Source of the DNA: LMUY01 sp965199005
Lineage (GTDB): Bacteria; Pseudomonadota; Alphaproteobacteria; Acetobacterales; Acetobacteraceae
Reading direction: 5' to 3'
DNA: 64,000 nt
NCBI GenBank assembly: GCA_965199005.1
Contig: CBDAQK010000006.1
Span: 1,178,001 to 1,242,000 of the forward strand
Made by a program: the position numbers and the translations under genes
The notes under the pieces: generated by a model
Told to the model about the DNA's origin: nothing
What the model saw: only the letters and a program-made list of their open reading frames with translations
Databases searched by the model: none
Part shown: piece after piece, positions 42,399 to 51,199 of the stretch
Layout: each line of letters starts with the position of its first letter
Numbering within the stretch: position 1 is the first letter of the stretch

Positions 42399-43550
42399 CT
42401 ACTCTCCGTCCGCCTCGTCACTGATCACGGGCAGATGGAGTGCAAACTCCGTCCGCCCGGGCAGGCTATCGACTTCGATCAGCCCGCCATGGTCCGCCAC
42501 GATCTTTGCCACCAAGGCCAAACCGAGCCCGCTGCCGGATGGCTTGGAGGTCACGAAGGGCTCGAACAAATTGGACCGGATGCCGGCGTTGATGCCCGGG
42601 CCGTTATCCCGGACCGTGACCACCAAGGGCAAGTGAACCCGCTGCGTCGAGCCGGGAATAGCCAGGCGCACGCCGTGGCGGTAGGCGGTGGTGAGCGTAA
42701 TCTCCCCATCGGCGTCCGCATGGCCGCTGGTGATGGACTCGGCGGCGTTCTTCACCAGGTTCAGCAGCACCTGGATGAGTTGGTCCCGGTTGGCAAACAC
42801 CGGCGGCAGGGACGGGTCATACGATTCACTGAACTTCAGGTGCGCCGCGAACCCGGTCTGTGCCAGGCGGCGCACATGCTCCAGCACCCGGTGGATGTTC
42901 ACCGCGCGCCGCTCGATGGGCTTCTCGCCAAACACCTCCATGCGGTCCACCAGCGCGCGGATGCGATCGGCCTCATCGCGGATCAACACCGCCAGTTCCC
43001 GGTCCGCCTCACCGACGCTGCCCTCCAGCAATTGGGCAGCACCCCGTATCCCGGAAAGCGGGTTCTTCACCTCATGCGCCAGCACCGCCGCCATGCCGCT
43101 CACGGAGCGGGCCGCCGACCGGAAAACGGTCTGCCGGTCCAGCAACCGCGCGGCCGAAGCATCCTGCAGCGACAGCAACACGCTCCCCGGCTCCTCGTTC
43201 AGCGGCGTGGCCTGCACCGCGATCGCCTGCTTGTGCAGCCTCGGACTTTCCAATGCGAGGTCGTGGTCGGCGATCGTTATCCCATGCTGACGCACCTGCT
43301 GAATCAGCGCGAAGAGCGGATGGTCGGCCGGCAGCAGATCGGCCAGGCTCATATGCGAGAGCTGCTGCATCGACAGCCCCAGGAACTGCTCTGCCGCATG
43401 GTTGGCGAAGCGGAACTGGTTCTCCCCATCCAGCAGCACCACCGGCACCGGCAGGGCCCCCAACATGGCGGCCGTGTCGACCACCGGTTTCGGTGCGGCG
43501 ACCGGCCTGCCAATCACCCGCAGGCCGGCTCGCGCGACAATCCCCGTCAT
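42399..43550 (-). CDS. ntrB: Nitrogen regulation sensor kinase NtrB
   Basis: This 383-residue cytosolic kinase/phosphatase acts on NtrC under control of PII proteins. A PAS domain covers about 28-130 (VPVVLLDGENQFRFANHAAEQFLG). The phospho-acceptor His159 sits in AAVLAHEVKNPLSGIRGAAQLL. The ATPase domain has NRDQLIQVLLNLVKNAAES, DNGPGI and GSGLGLALVAKIVADHGG. The ATG at 43550 overlaps the dusB stop by four bases. A longer frame reaching 44057 is inside dusB and is not coding. Confidence 0.96.
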   Translation of the reverse strand: MTGIVARAGLRVIGRPVAAPKPVVDTAAMLGALPVPVVLLDGENQFRFANHAAEQFLGLSMQQLSHMSLADLLPADHPLFALIQQVRQHGITIADHDLALESPRLHKQAIAVQATPLNEEPGSVLLSLQDASAARLLDRQTVFRSAARSVSGMAAVLAHEVKNPLSGIRGAAQLLEGSVGEADRELAVLIRDEADRIRALVDRMEVFGEKPIERRAVNIHRVLEHVRRLAQTGFAAHLKFSESYDPSLPPVFANRDQLIQVLLNLVKNAAESITSGHADADGEITLTTAYRHGVRLAIPGSTQRVHLPLVVTVRDNGPGINAGIRSNLFEPFVTSKPSGSGLGLALVAKIVADHGGLIEVDSLPGRTEFALHLPVISDEADGE

Positions 43551-44572
43551 GCCGCGAGGGCCTCGGGCGCCTGCATCCGTTTGTCGTAGAACTCGTCGAT
43601 CAGCGTGCGCACCGACGGGACATCGTCGCACCGCATGATGGCCGCCCGAAATTCTGCCGAACCGTGCAGCCCCCTCGAGTACCAGGCCACGTGCTTGCGC
43701 CCCAACCGCAGCCCCGGCTGCACGCCGAAATGCATCAGCATTGCCTCGTAATGCTCGAGTAGGATGGCTTTTTGCGCCGGTAATGACGGATCCGGCAGCA
43801 GCCCGCCATGGCGCAGGAAGGCCGCGACCTGCGCCGGGAACCAGGGGCGGCCATAGCAGCCTCGCCCCACCATCACACCATCCGCGCCGGAGCGCGCCCG
43901 TGCCTCCGCCGCCTGTTGCACCGTCGTGATGTCGCCATTGGCGATCACGGGAATGCTGACTGCGGCTTTCACCTGGGCGATGAAATCCCAATCGGCGGTG
44001 CCGGTATAGAATTGCTGCCGGGTCCGCCCATGCACTGTCACCATGGCAATCCCGCACGCCTCGGCGATTTTTGCCAGGCGGGGGGCGTTCAGGCTCGCAT
44101 GGTCCCAGCCCATCCGCATCTTCAGCGTCACCGGCACCGGCACCGCGCGAACGGTCGCTTCGAGGATACGGGCCGCGGCCAACTCGTCGCGCATCAGGGC
44201 GGACCCGGCGCTTTGCCCGACAGCGACCTTTTTCACCGGGCAGCCGAAATTGATGTCGATCAGATCGGCCCCCCGCCCCTCGGCGATCCGCGCCGCTTCG
44301 GCCATCGCCGCAGGGTCACACCCCGCCAATTGGATGGCGTTCGGCCCCTCGCCGTCCATGCTCGCCATCCGCATCGTCGCCTGGTTCTCGCGCACCATCG
44401 CCCAGGACGCGATCATCTCGGACACGACCACACCCGTCCCGAGCCGCTTGGCCAGACGCCGGAAAGGCAGGTCCGTCACTCCCGACATCGGGGCGAGGAT
44501 CACCGGAGTCTCGATATTGACCGCTCGTGCGCCGTTGCCGAGGGTCAAGGGTCTAAGGTCACTGCCCATCAT
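43547..44572 (-). CDS. dusB: tRNA-dihydrouridine synthase B
   Basis: DusB is an FMN enzyme that reduces uridine to dihydrouridine in the tRNA D-loop. In the 341-residue protein the TIM-barrel start reads PVILAPMSGVTDLPFRRL. The catalytic Cys111 lies in DINFGCPVKKV, and later blocks are TLKMRMGWD, VHGRTRQQFY and NGDITTV. It is the first gene of the conserved alphaproteobacterial order dusB-ntrB-ntrC-ntrY-ntrX. An 88-base gap separates it from the divergent ispDF gene. Confidence 0.96.
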   Translation of the reverse strand: MMGSDLRPLTLGNGARAVNIETPVILAPMSGVTDLPFRRLAKRLGTGVVVSEMIASWAMVRENQATMRMASMDGEGPNAIQLAGCDPAAMAEAARIAEGRGADLIDINFGCPVKKVAVGQSAGSALMRDELAAARILEATVRAVPVPVTLKMRMGWDHASLNAPRLAKIAEACGIAMVTVHGRTRQQFYTGTADWDFIAQVKAAVSIPVIANGDITTVQQAAEARARSGADGVMVGRGCYGRPWFPAQVAAFLRHGGLLPDPSLPAQKAILLEHYEAMLMHFGVQPGLRLGRKHVAWYSRGLHGSAEFRAAIMRCDDVPSVRTLIDEFYDKRMQAPEALAA

Positions 44573-44660
44573 TTGTGCAAATTACCTTCCCAGCCGCAGC
44601 ATAGCAATCACGCGATGCACCGCATTGACGCGACGACGGGCGCCGCGCATTGCTGCTTGC

Positions 44661-45791
44661 ATGCGAATTGCCGCCATCCTGGTCGCCGCCGGCAGCGGAA
44701 GTCGTTTCGGCGGCGATACGCCGAAGCAATTCATTCATCTCGCCGGCAAACCCGTCATCCGTCACGCGGCCGAGGCTTTGCTCGCCCATGTCTCCATCGT
44801 GCAGCCCGTGGGCGACCCCGAGCCGGTCGCGGCGGCGCTGGAGGGGCTGCCCGTGCTGCCTGCCGTGCCCGGCGGAGCCACGCGGCAGGGCAGCGTCAAC
44901 GCCGGGCTGCACGCCCTCGTCCCGCACTCGCCCGAAATCGTGTTGGTGCATGACGCAGCCCGTCCGTTCCTGCCATCGTGCACCATCCCGGCCCTGCTGG
45001 CAGCATTGCGCACGCATGATGGCGCGATCCCCGCCATCCCCGTGGCGGACACGCTGAAGCGCGTGCGGTCGGGACGCATCGTCGCCACCGTCCCGCGAGA
45101 CGGTTTGTTCCGGGCACAGACGCCCCAGGCGTTCCGCTATCACTTGCTGCGCGCCCTGCATGCCACTGGAAACCAGGGCGCTACCGACGACGCCGCCCTG
45201 TTGGAAGCGGCTGGCCATCCCGTCGCGATCGTGCCGGGATCGGATGACAACATCAAGCTGACCTATCAGGAGGACATCGTGCGCCTGGAACAGGCCCTCG
45301 CTCCCAGGCTGCTGCCGCGGACCGGCACCGGTTTCGACGTGCACGCGATCGAGGCGGGGCGGCCACTCATCCTCTGCGGCATCACCGTTCCGCATGAATG
45401 GGGGCTTGCCGGCCATTCCGATGCCGATGTCGGCATCCACGCGCTGTGCGACGCCATCTACGGGGCGCTGGCGGAGGGTGACATCGGCCGGCACTTCCCC
45501 CCCAGCGAGGCGGAATGGAAAGATGCCGACAGCGCCCGGTTCCTGCGTCACGCTGCCGAGCGTATTGCCGCACGCAGTGGCATGCTCGCCAACGCCGACG
45601 TGACCCTGATTTGCGAGCGTCCAAAGATTACGCCGCATGCGCCCGCCATGATCGCCCGCCTGGCGGCGTTGCTGGGCGTGGAACCCGGTCGCATCTCCGT
45701 CAAGGCAACCACGACAGAACGCCTGGGCTTTGCCGGGCGTGGTGAGGGAATTGCGGCGCAGGCCATCGCGACCATCCTGCTGCCCGCCTGA
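44661..45791 (+). CDS. ispDF: Bifunctional IspD/IspF of the MEP isoprenoid pathway
   Basis: One 376-residue protein carries two non-consecutive MEP-pathway activities. Residues 1-215 are the cytidylyltransferase IspD (AAILVAAGSGSRFGGDTPKQF, VHDAARPFL, TPQAFRY). About 220-376 is the 2C-methyl-D-erythritol 2,4-cyclodiphosphate synthase IspF, with metal ligands Asp226, His228 and His260 (GTGFDVHAIEAG, GHSDADVGIHALCDA) and the closing TTTERLGFAGRGEGIAAQA. Such fusions are usual in alphaproteobacteria. The third enzyme, IspE, is encoded near the right end of the window. Confidence 0.97.
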   Translation: MRIAAILVAAGSGSRFGGDTPKQFIHLAGKPVIRHAAEALLAHVSIVQPVGDPEPVAAALEGLPVLPAVPGGATRQGSVNAGLHALVPHSPEIVLVHDAARPFLPSCTIPALLAALRTHDGAIPAIPVADTLKRVRSGRIVATVPRDGLFRAQTPQAFRYHLLRALHATGNQGATDDAALLEAAGHPVAIVPGSDDNIKLTYQEDIVRLEQALAPRLLPRTGTGFDVHAIEAGRPLILCGITVPHEWGLAGHSDADVGIHALCDAIYGALAEGDIGRHFPPSEAEWKDADSARFLRHAAERIAARSGMLANADVTLICERPKITPHAPAMIARLAALLGVEPGRISVKATTTERLGFAGRGEGIAAQAIATILLPA

Positions 45792-45879
45792 CAGCCCGCC
45801 CTGCGCTCGCCGGGAAGCGGCTGCCTGACGTCTTGTGCGCGTGTTCCGCCCCAGCGATCCTACGCTGCAGGAGACCCGC

Positions 45880-46185
45880 ATGAAACTCAAGCTTCCCGCG
45901 CTGGCCGCCCTCGTGCTTTTGGCCGCCTGCGCCGCCCGTCCGGCTTTCCCCACCCCGCCAGCCCTGCCGGTGGTGACCATCCCGCTGCCGCCGGTCAGCG
46001 ACGTCCCGCTGATCTGGCAGCCGGGTGACTGGGTGTATACGAATGGCTCCTACCACTACGATCCCGGACGGTACATCCCGGCAGAGGGCCGTACTAACTC
46101 CAGATGGGTTTTCGGCCACTGGACGGGCACACCCGGCCATTACGTCTGGGTGCCCGGCGGCTGGTTGCTGCCAGGAATGCGCTAA
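45880..46185 (+). CDS. Small lipoprotein, YXWGXW-like repeats
   Basis: A 101-residue protein with a lipoprotein signal: MKLKLPALAALVLLAAC, lipobox LAAC with Cys17 as the lipidated residue. The mature part is rich in Trp, Pro and Gly and has repeated tryptophan motifs (WQPGDWVY, RWVFGHWTG, YVWVPGGWL) like those of YXWGXW-repeat proteins. CAGGAG precedes the ATG at 45880; an ATG 15 codons upstream would spoil the signal. It is likely anchored to a membrane facing the periplasm. The function is unknown. Confidence 0.82.
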   Translation: MKLKLPALAALVLLAACAARPAFPTPPALPVVTIPLPPVSDVPLIWQPGDWVYTNGSYHYDPGRYIPAEGRTNSRWVFGHWTGTPGHYVWVPGGWLLPGMR

Positions 46186-46249
46186 ACACGCGGCTGGCAG
46201 TGAGGCAGCGGGTATTTTCAAGCAAGGGTTAGCCCGCTAGAACGGGCCG

Positions 46250-46645
46250 ATGAATGCACGCAAGAACGAAACCGTTGAAGAACGCCTGAGCGCAGCAGCA
46301 AAGGCCAAGCAGGCCATGCTAGAGAGGTTCCGGTCCCGCCCGGGTCCAGACGATCCCTCCGTGATCGAGCGTATGGAGGCACAAAAAGCCATCCTCGCTG
46401 CCAGGGAGGCGCGTAATGCAGAGCGCCGCAAGGCCCAAGAGGCCGAAGCGGCCCGGTTGGCAGCCGAAGAGGCGGCCCGGGCTGTCGCGCGCGAGGCCGC
46501 TGCCCGCGAGGAAGCCCGGCGCGAGGCGCAGAAGGCCGCCGACGCGTTGGCCGCGGAGATGGAATACAAGGCCAAGGCCCTCGCCCTCGCCGCCAAGCAG
46601 AAGGCGGCTCGCGACGCCCGGTACGCCGCCCGCAAGGCCCGCTAG
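46250..46645 (+). CDS. DUF6481-like coiled-coil protein
   Basis: A 131-residue, highly charged, alanine/lysine/arginine/glutamate-rich protein. Its front VEERLSAAAKAKQAMLERFRSRPGPDDPSVIERMEAQKAILAAREARNAER matches the DUF6481 family of alphaproteobacteria. The remainder is a long predicted helix or coiled coil. It has no signal peptide or membrane segment, so it is probably cytosolic. The function is unknown. Confidence 0.78.
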   Translation: MNARKNETVEERLSAAAKAKQAMLERFRSRPGPDDPSVIERMEAQKAILAAREARNAERRKAQEAEAARLAAEEAARAVAREAAAREEARREAQKAADALAAEMEYKAKALALAAKQKAARDARYAARKAR

Positions 46646-46690
46646 CCGGCGGGGTGGCCCGGCAATGGGCCAACCCTAAGCCTCCACCGG

Positions 46691-47104
46691 TTACTCCGCC
46701 TTCTCTCGCTTCATGACGTCGCTGAGGGCGGTTAGCACGCGTGCCCGCAGCAGCGAACTGCTGATGCCTTCCGTGCGCGGGAGGATCACCAACCGCTCGG
46801 GCCGGACCAGATTGCTATTATCCGTGCCGTGGACCAGCAAATCGATCCGGTGTTCGTCGAGGAACGCATCGTCGAGCAACCACGGGCACGGCACCACTTC
46901 CGCGACATAGCGGATACTCTCCAGCACTTCTTTGCGCGCCTCGTAATCGAGTTCTGCGTCATAGCCCTTGCGAAGCCGAACCTCTTTATCCGTGGTGAGG
47001 CCGACAATGACCCGGCCCAACTCGGCGGCGGCTTTCAGGATGCGAATATGCCCGTGATGGATCAGCGTGGCGGACATATCCACCATGATCCGCTTCGTCG
47101 TCAT
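46691..47104 (-). CDS. Stand-alone cytidylyltransferase-like protein of the phosphonate operon
   Basis: A 137-residue nucleotidyltransferase of the GCT/TagD-like fold. It has the HxGH motif at 16-19 (LIHHGHIRIL), HGTDNSN at 92-98 and RTEGISSS at 110-117. The same motifs occur in the N-terminal domain of the PEP mutase two genes upstream (HHGH, HGTDW, YTEGISST), so the two are paralogous. Its start overlaps the phosphonopyruvate decarboxylase stop by four bases. A natural reading is nucleotide activation (CMP or similar) of a phosphonate or an associated head group. The substrate is inferred from context only. Confidence 0.82.
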   Translation of the reverse strand: MTTKRIMVDMSATLIHHGHIRILKAAAELGRVIVGLTTDKEVRLRKGYDAELDYEARKEVLESIRYVAEVVPCPWLLDDAFLDEHRIDLLVHGTDNSNLVRPERLVILPRTEGISSSLLRARVLTALSDVMKREKAE

Positions 47105-48240
47105 AACGCGGGTTCCGTCAGGAAATCCATGAACGCAGTTTTATTCTCGAGCGGGGTCCGGGTGGGGCGCCCCAGATCGGCACGTGCCCCCCGCCGGCAC
47201 ACGACCTCAAGCAAGCAACTGCCCGGATGCTCCAGCGCCTTCCCGACAGCGGCAGCTACGGTGGCCGCGTCGTGCGCCGCAAGGGTAAGGCTGTAGCCGC
47301 AGCACTGGGCGATATCGGTGATGCTCAGCCGGGTTGCCGCGGTCGGCTGGCCACCCACCGAGTCGTGCGCGCCATTGTTAAGCAGGACATGTATAAAATT
47401 GGGTATTGCGGCGCTTTCCGTCAGCGCCCCGAGGTGCATCAGCATCGCGCCGTCGCCATCAAGGCACATGACCTTGCCGCCTGGCCGCGCCAAGGCGATC
47501 CCCGCCGCGATCGACACGGCATGGCCCATCCCGCCGACGGTCAGGAAATCCCGCTGATGCCCTGTGCCAGCCTTGGCGCGAAGTTCGAATAACTCGCGGG
47601 AGGCCATCCCCGTGGTGGAGACGATGGGCACCGTCCCAGGCAACGCGCTGACGATGGCAGCGATGGCCGCCTCCCGGCTCAGCGGCACCACATTGGGTTT
47701 CGCGGCGAGCTTATAGGCGCTGAAGGCACCCTTGCGGATCACGAGGGCCACGGGCCGCGACTGGTTCATCGCCTGCTCTGCGGCGGCCCGGACGCAGTCA
47801 TGGATATCCGTCATGGCGTCGACGATGCGGGTGCTGACGCCCAGCAGGCTGAGCTGATCCAGCGTGATCCGGCCCTGCGTGACATGCTGTGGCTCGTCGC
47901 TCCGCTGCGAGCCATCAGCCAGCATTTCCCCGCGCCACCCGATCATCAGCACCATTGGGATGCCATAGATCGCCGGGTCGGCCAGCGAGGCAAGCGGATT
48001 GATCGCGTTGCCGAGCCCGGAATTCTGCAAATACACCAGCCCCGCCCGCCCGGTGGCGAGATGGTGACCGATTGCCAAGCCGATCGCCGCCCCCTCATTG
48101 GCAGCGATGACGTGCCGGCCAGGCGGGAGCTTGGTCGAAATCGCGCCACAGACATCGCTCAACAGCGAATCGGGGACCCCCGTGACGAACTGGATCCCGT
48201 TGGCATCCAGCGCCGCGAGAAAATCCTCCGGATCGATCAT
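47101..48240 (-). CDS. aepY: Phosphonopyruvate decarboxylase
   Basis: This TPP enzyme decarboxylates 3-phosphonopyruvate to phosphonoacetaldehyde, the step that pulls the unfavourable PEP mutase reaction forward. The 379-residue protein has the PYR-domain front FVTGVPDSLLSDV and the glutamate in HVIAANEGAAIGLAIGHHLA. The TPP motif runs from GDGAMLMHLGALTE to LLNN. The repeated AHDSVGGQPT stretch is typical for this subfamily. It overlaps the PEP mutase stop (TGATG) and the next start (ATGA), so the three genes are translationally coupled. Confidence 0.92.
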   Translation of the reverse strand: MIDPEDFLAALDANGIQFVTGVPDSLLSDVCGAISTKLPPGRHVIAANEGAAIGLAIGHHLATGRAGLVYLQNSGLGNAINPLASLADPAIYGIPMVLMIGWRGEMLADGSQRSDEPQHVTQGRITLDQLSLLGVSTRIVDAMTDIHDCVRAAAEQAMNQSRPVALVIRKGAFSAYKLAAKPNVVPLSREAAIAAIVSALPGTVPIVSTTGMASRELFELRAKAGTGHQRDFLTVGGMGHAVSIAAGIALARPGGKVMCLDGDGAMLMHLGALTESAAIPNFIHVLLNNGAHDSVGGQPTAATRLSITDIAQCCGYSLTLAAHDAATVAAAVGKALEHPGSCLLEVVCRRGARADLGRPTRTPLENKTAFMDFLTEPAL

Positions 48241-49541
48241 CAGCGCGTGCCGGGAATCAGCTCAAGAAGGTCTTTGATGCTGATCAGATCCTGATCCACC
48301 TCGAGGGACCGGCCGTTGCGCAGGATATCCGTCGCAACCCGGCGCATCGCCGGGTAGGCGGCCCGCATGAGGTGGTTGGCGTAGATCACCAGGTTGATGC
48401 CGTGCGCGGCCAACTCGTCTTCGGTCGCACTGTTGTAGCTGGTGGGGACGGCGACGAGCGGCAGGGAAGCAAAGCTCTGGCGGAACTGCCGGCAGAATTC
48501 GTAGACCTCGTCCGGCGCCTTAGCCCGGCTATGGATCATCACCGCGTCGACGCCAGCCTCGGCATAGGCTTCCGCGCGCTTCATCGCGTCAGGAATCCCC
48601 TTATCCAGGATGAGGCTTTCGATCCGCGCGATAACCATGAAATCATCCCCGAACCGGGCGGCCCGGCCGACTTTGATCTTCTCGGAAAAGGCGCCGATAT
48701 CCTCCTGCGTCTGCGCGACGTCGGTCCCGAAGAGGGAGTTCTTCTTGAGCCCGGTCTTGTCCTCGATGATGGTCGCGGAGATGCCGAGCCGCTCCATACT
48801 GCGGACGTTGAGTTCGAAATGTTCGATCTTGCCGCCGGTATCGGCATCCATGATCAGCGGCTTGGTGGTGACCTCGAAGATTTCGTTAATCCCGGTCAGC
48901 CGGCTGTTGATCTCCAGCGCCTCGATGTCCGGCTTGCCGCGCACGGTCGAGTCGGTCAGCGAGCTGGACCAGAACCCGTCAAACTCCCGCATCCGCCCGT
49001 CAAGTTCGACCTTGCAATGTTCGGCGATCATGGCGGAGATCGGGCTATGCGCCTCGATGAAGCGCGAGATCGGCTTGGCCGCGAGCAGCCGGCGCAAGGT
49101 GGCCCGGCGGAGATCGGGCGTGGTGCCGAACGCCTGGTTGCGCTGCAGCATCTCGGTGGAAGAAATACCCTCCGTATAGGGTATTTCGACCAGCCGGCCG
49201 CCATATTCCGCCAGCGCTGCGACCGCGCGCTCTCTGTAAGGCGCCAGCGGTCCCTGGAGCCAATCCGTCCCGTGCATCATGAAATCGGGTTTGTAATGGC
49301 GCAGGTTGACCGCGTAATCCCAGCTTTCTTGTGGAACGACACGGGTCACGCCAACGATATTTTCGATCATTTGCTTGCGATGCTCCCATCGGAGCAGCGG
49401 GAGGCGTTTGTGGCCGGCGACGGCAGCATCGGTCAGCAGGCCAATCGTCACGTCGCCGAATTTGCGTGCCTCGGCGATGATGTTGGTGTGCCCGTGATGG
49501 AGGATGTCAGCGGTCATGCCGATATAGACTGTGTGTTTCAT
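48240..49541 (-). CDS. aepX: Phosphoenolpyruvate mutase with N-terminal nucleotidyltransferase domain
   Basis: The 433-residue protein has two domains. Residues 1-140 are a cytidylyltransferase-like domain (HHGH at 15-18, MMHGTDW at 88-94, YTEGISST at 122-129). About 150-433 is PEP mutase, which rearranges PEP to phosphonopyruvate and so forms the carbon-phosphorus bond. The diagnostic motif EDKTGLKKNS is at 260-269, with WSSSLTDS at 191-198 and MDADTGG at 231-237. The start at 49541 (MKHTVYIGMTADILHHGH) was chosen because the longer frame has no similarity. It is the first gene of a coupled three-gene operon. Confidence 0.94.
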   Translation of the reverse strand: MKHTVYIGMTADILHHGHTNIIAEARKFGDVTIGLLTDAAVAGHKRLPLLRWEHRKQMIENIVGVTRVVPQESWDYAVNLRHYKPDFMMHGTDWLQGPLAPYRERAVAALAEYGGRLVEIPYTEGISSTEMLQRNQAFGTTPDLRRATLRRLLAAKPISRFIEAHSPISAMIAEHCKVELDGRMREFDGFWSSSLTDSTVRGKPDIEALEINSRLTGINEIFEVTTKPLIMDADTGGKIEHFELNVRSMERLGISATIIEDKTGLKKNSLFGTDVAQTQEDIGAFSEKIKVGRAARFGDDFMVIARIESLILDKGIPDAMKRAEAYAEAGVDAVMIHSRAKAPDEVYEFCRQFRQSFASLPLVAVPTSYNSATEDELAAHGINLVIYANHLMRAAYPAMRRVATDILRNGRSLEVDQDLISIKDLLELIPGTR

Positions 49542-49625
49542 GATCCCGCTATTCCAGCAATGCAGCCGCTGACGCCGAGCGTACCAAACCAGCCGTAGAG
49601 CATGAGTGCCATTGGCGCGCAACAA

Positions 49626-49639
49626 ATATGACATATGAC
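49626..49639. repeat. Tandem heptamer in the phosphonate/monooxygenase divergent gap
   Basis: ATATGAC occurs twice head to tail at 49626-49632 and 49633-49639, in the 217-base region between the divergent aepX and monooxygenase genes. It is AT-rich against its surroundings and could be a promoter element or regulator site. No further support is visible. Confidence 0.3.
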
Positions 49640-49758
49640 AGAGCCGCGTGTCGCGCGCCGGCATGCTTCAGCCGTCCACACCCCGCGCGGCATGCGGAAT
49701 GCTGGCGGCACGCGGGATGCTAGAGATGCCCCAACTGGGTCCAGACGGAGTACGGCAT

Positions 49759-51054
49759 ATGGCGAAGTTTCATCTCGGCTGGTTCATGGGACCTGGGGTC
49801 ACGATACAAGGCTGGAACGAGCCCGGTTTCCCGCAGGCCTATGATTGGACCAAACCGGCCCTGTTCCAGGACATGATCCGGGCGATGGAACGCGCCTGCT
49901 TCGATCTGTTCATTCTGGAGGATTCATCCACCGTTCCCGACAATTACGGTGGGTCGATGGATTTTTACCTGAAGAATGCGGTGATGACGCCCAAGTTCGA
50001 CCCGGTGCCGCTGGTGGGCTACCTCGCCGCGGTGACGCAGCATATCGGCATCGCGCCGACCCTGACGTCGACCTTTTATCCGCCCTTCCTGTTGGCCCGG
50101 CTGTTGTCGACGCTGGACCATTTCAGCGCCGGACGCATCGCCTGGAACATCGTGACCGCGACCAATGACCGCGCCGGGCAGAATTACGGCCTGCCGGGTC
50201 AACCCGAGCACGATCTGCGCTATGATATGGCGGATGAATATATCGACGTCGTCACCAAATTATGGGAGTCGTGGGAGCCGGACGCGGTCGTCATGGACGC
50301 GGCGGCCGGGGTGTTCGCCGACCCCACCAAGGTACACAGCATCGATTTCGAGGGCCGGTTCTACAAGTCGCGCGGCCCCCTGAACGTGCCACGCTCCCCC
50401 CAGGGCCGCCCGGTTTTCGTGGCACCCGGCGCCTCCCCGCGCGGCCGCAAGTTCAGCGGGCGCAACGCCGAAATCGTGCTGGCTGGGCACGCGGACGACG
50501 TCTCGGCCATGAAGGACTACCGCGACGAGGTTCACCGCCACGCCGCCGCCTATGGACGAGACCCGTCGCAGTGCAAAGTGATGTTCGTTTTTTCCCCCCA
50601 GATCGTTAAAAATGCTCGTGACGCCGAAGAGCTGAAGCATGACATGGCGAAAGCCCGCGTCGCGAAGATGGAGCGGGCGCTTGGCGCCTTCTCTTATCTC
50701 TCGGGCACGGATTTCTCGAAGCTCGATTTGGATACGCCGCTGCCGGAGCTGAAGATCAACGGCATGCAGTCATTGCTACGCACCTTCCAGAGCGCCGGGC
50801 CCACCGCGACCCTGCGCGAGATCGCTGTCGGGCTGCACACCTTCACCCCGATCGGGACCGCGGACGCGGTCGCTGCGCAGATGCAAGAGGCGATGGAGGA
50901 GATCGGCGGGGACGGCTTCTTGGTGGCAGGATACATCAAACCGAAATATGTGCATTCGATCACCGACGAACTCGTCCCGGCACTGCAGCGGCGTAAGCTC
51001 ACGCGAACCGAGTATGACTACCCGACCTTGCGTGAGAACCTGCTCGCCTTCTGA
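49759..51054 (+). CDS. Flavin-dependent monooxygenase, bacterial luciferase family (NtaA/SnaA/DszA type)
   Basis: A 431-residue two-component monooxygenase that would use FMNH2 from a separate reductase. Family blocks are FHLGWFMGPGVTIQGWNEPG, DLFILEDSSTVPDN, GIAPTLTSTFYPPFLLARLLSTLDHFSAGRIAWNIVTATND, YDMADEYIDVVTKLWESW and PVFVAPGASPRGRKFSGRNAE. The ATG at 49759 follows GACGGAG. Relatives attack sulfonates, chelators such as nitrilotriacetate, or thiophenes; the substrate here is unknown. It is divergent from the phosphonate operon, but nothing in the sequence ties it to phosphonate metabolism. Confidence 0.88.
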   Translation: MAKFHLGWFMGPGVTIQGWNEPGFPQAYDWTKPALFQDMIRAMERACFDLFILEDSSTVPDNYGGSMDFYLKNAVMTPKFDPVPLVGYLAAVTQHIGIAPTLTSTFYPPFLLARLLSTLDHFSAGRIAWNIVTATNDRAGQNYGLPGQPEHDLRYDMADEYIDVVTKLWESWEPDAVVMDAAAGVFADPTKVHSIDFEGRFYKSRGPLNVPRSPQGRPVFVAPGASPRGRKFSGRNAEIVLAGHADDVSAMKDYRDEVHRHAAAYGRDPSQCKVMFVFSPQIVKNARDAEELKHDMAKARVAKMERALGAFSYLSGTDFSKLDLDTPLPELKINGMQSLLRTFQSAGPTATLREIAVGLHTFTPIGTADAVAAQMQEAMEEIGGDGFLVAGYIKPKYVHSITDELVPALQRRKLTRTEYDYPTLRENLLAF

Positions 51055-51072
51055 CGGACGCCGCGGGTGAGA

Positions 51073-51149
51073 TGGTCGGAGCGGCGGGATTCGAACCCAC
51101 GACCCTCAGTCCCCCAGACTGATGCGCTACCAGACTGCGCTACGCTCCG
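51073..51149 (-). tRNA. tRNA-Pro (GGG)
   Basis: The reverse complement is a 77-nt cloverleaf. The acceptor CGGAGCG pairs with CGCTCCG, the anticodon loop CTGGGGG carries anticodon GGG, and the T-loop reads GGTTCGAATCC. CCA is encoded at 51073-51075. It lies downstream of the ihfA-merR genes on the same strand. Confidence 0.95.
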
Positions 51150-51199
51150 ACTGAGGCGGGGTGTAGCAGCGGCACCCGGCGACCGCAACGCCGCATGGG

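Noticed and set aside
44661..45791. IspD-IspF fusion as a novelty
   Set aside because: The bifunctional ispDF gene is well known and common in alphaproteobacteria.
46652..46680. Possible bidirectional terminator between the DUF6481 gene and the phosphonate operon
   Set aside because: The stem GGCCC/GGGCC is short, needs a bulge to extend and has no T-run on either strand.
49759..51054. Flavin monooxygenase as part of the phosphonate pathway
   Set aside because: It is on the opposite strand and its family acts on sulfonates, chelators and thiophenes; adjacency alone is not evidence.
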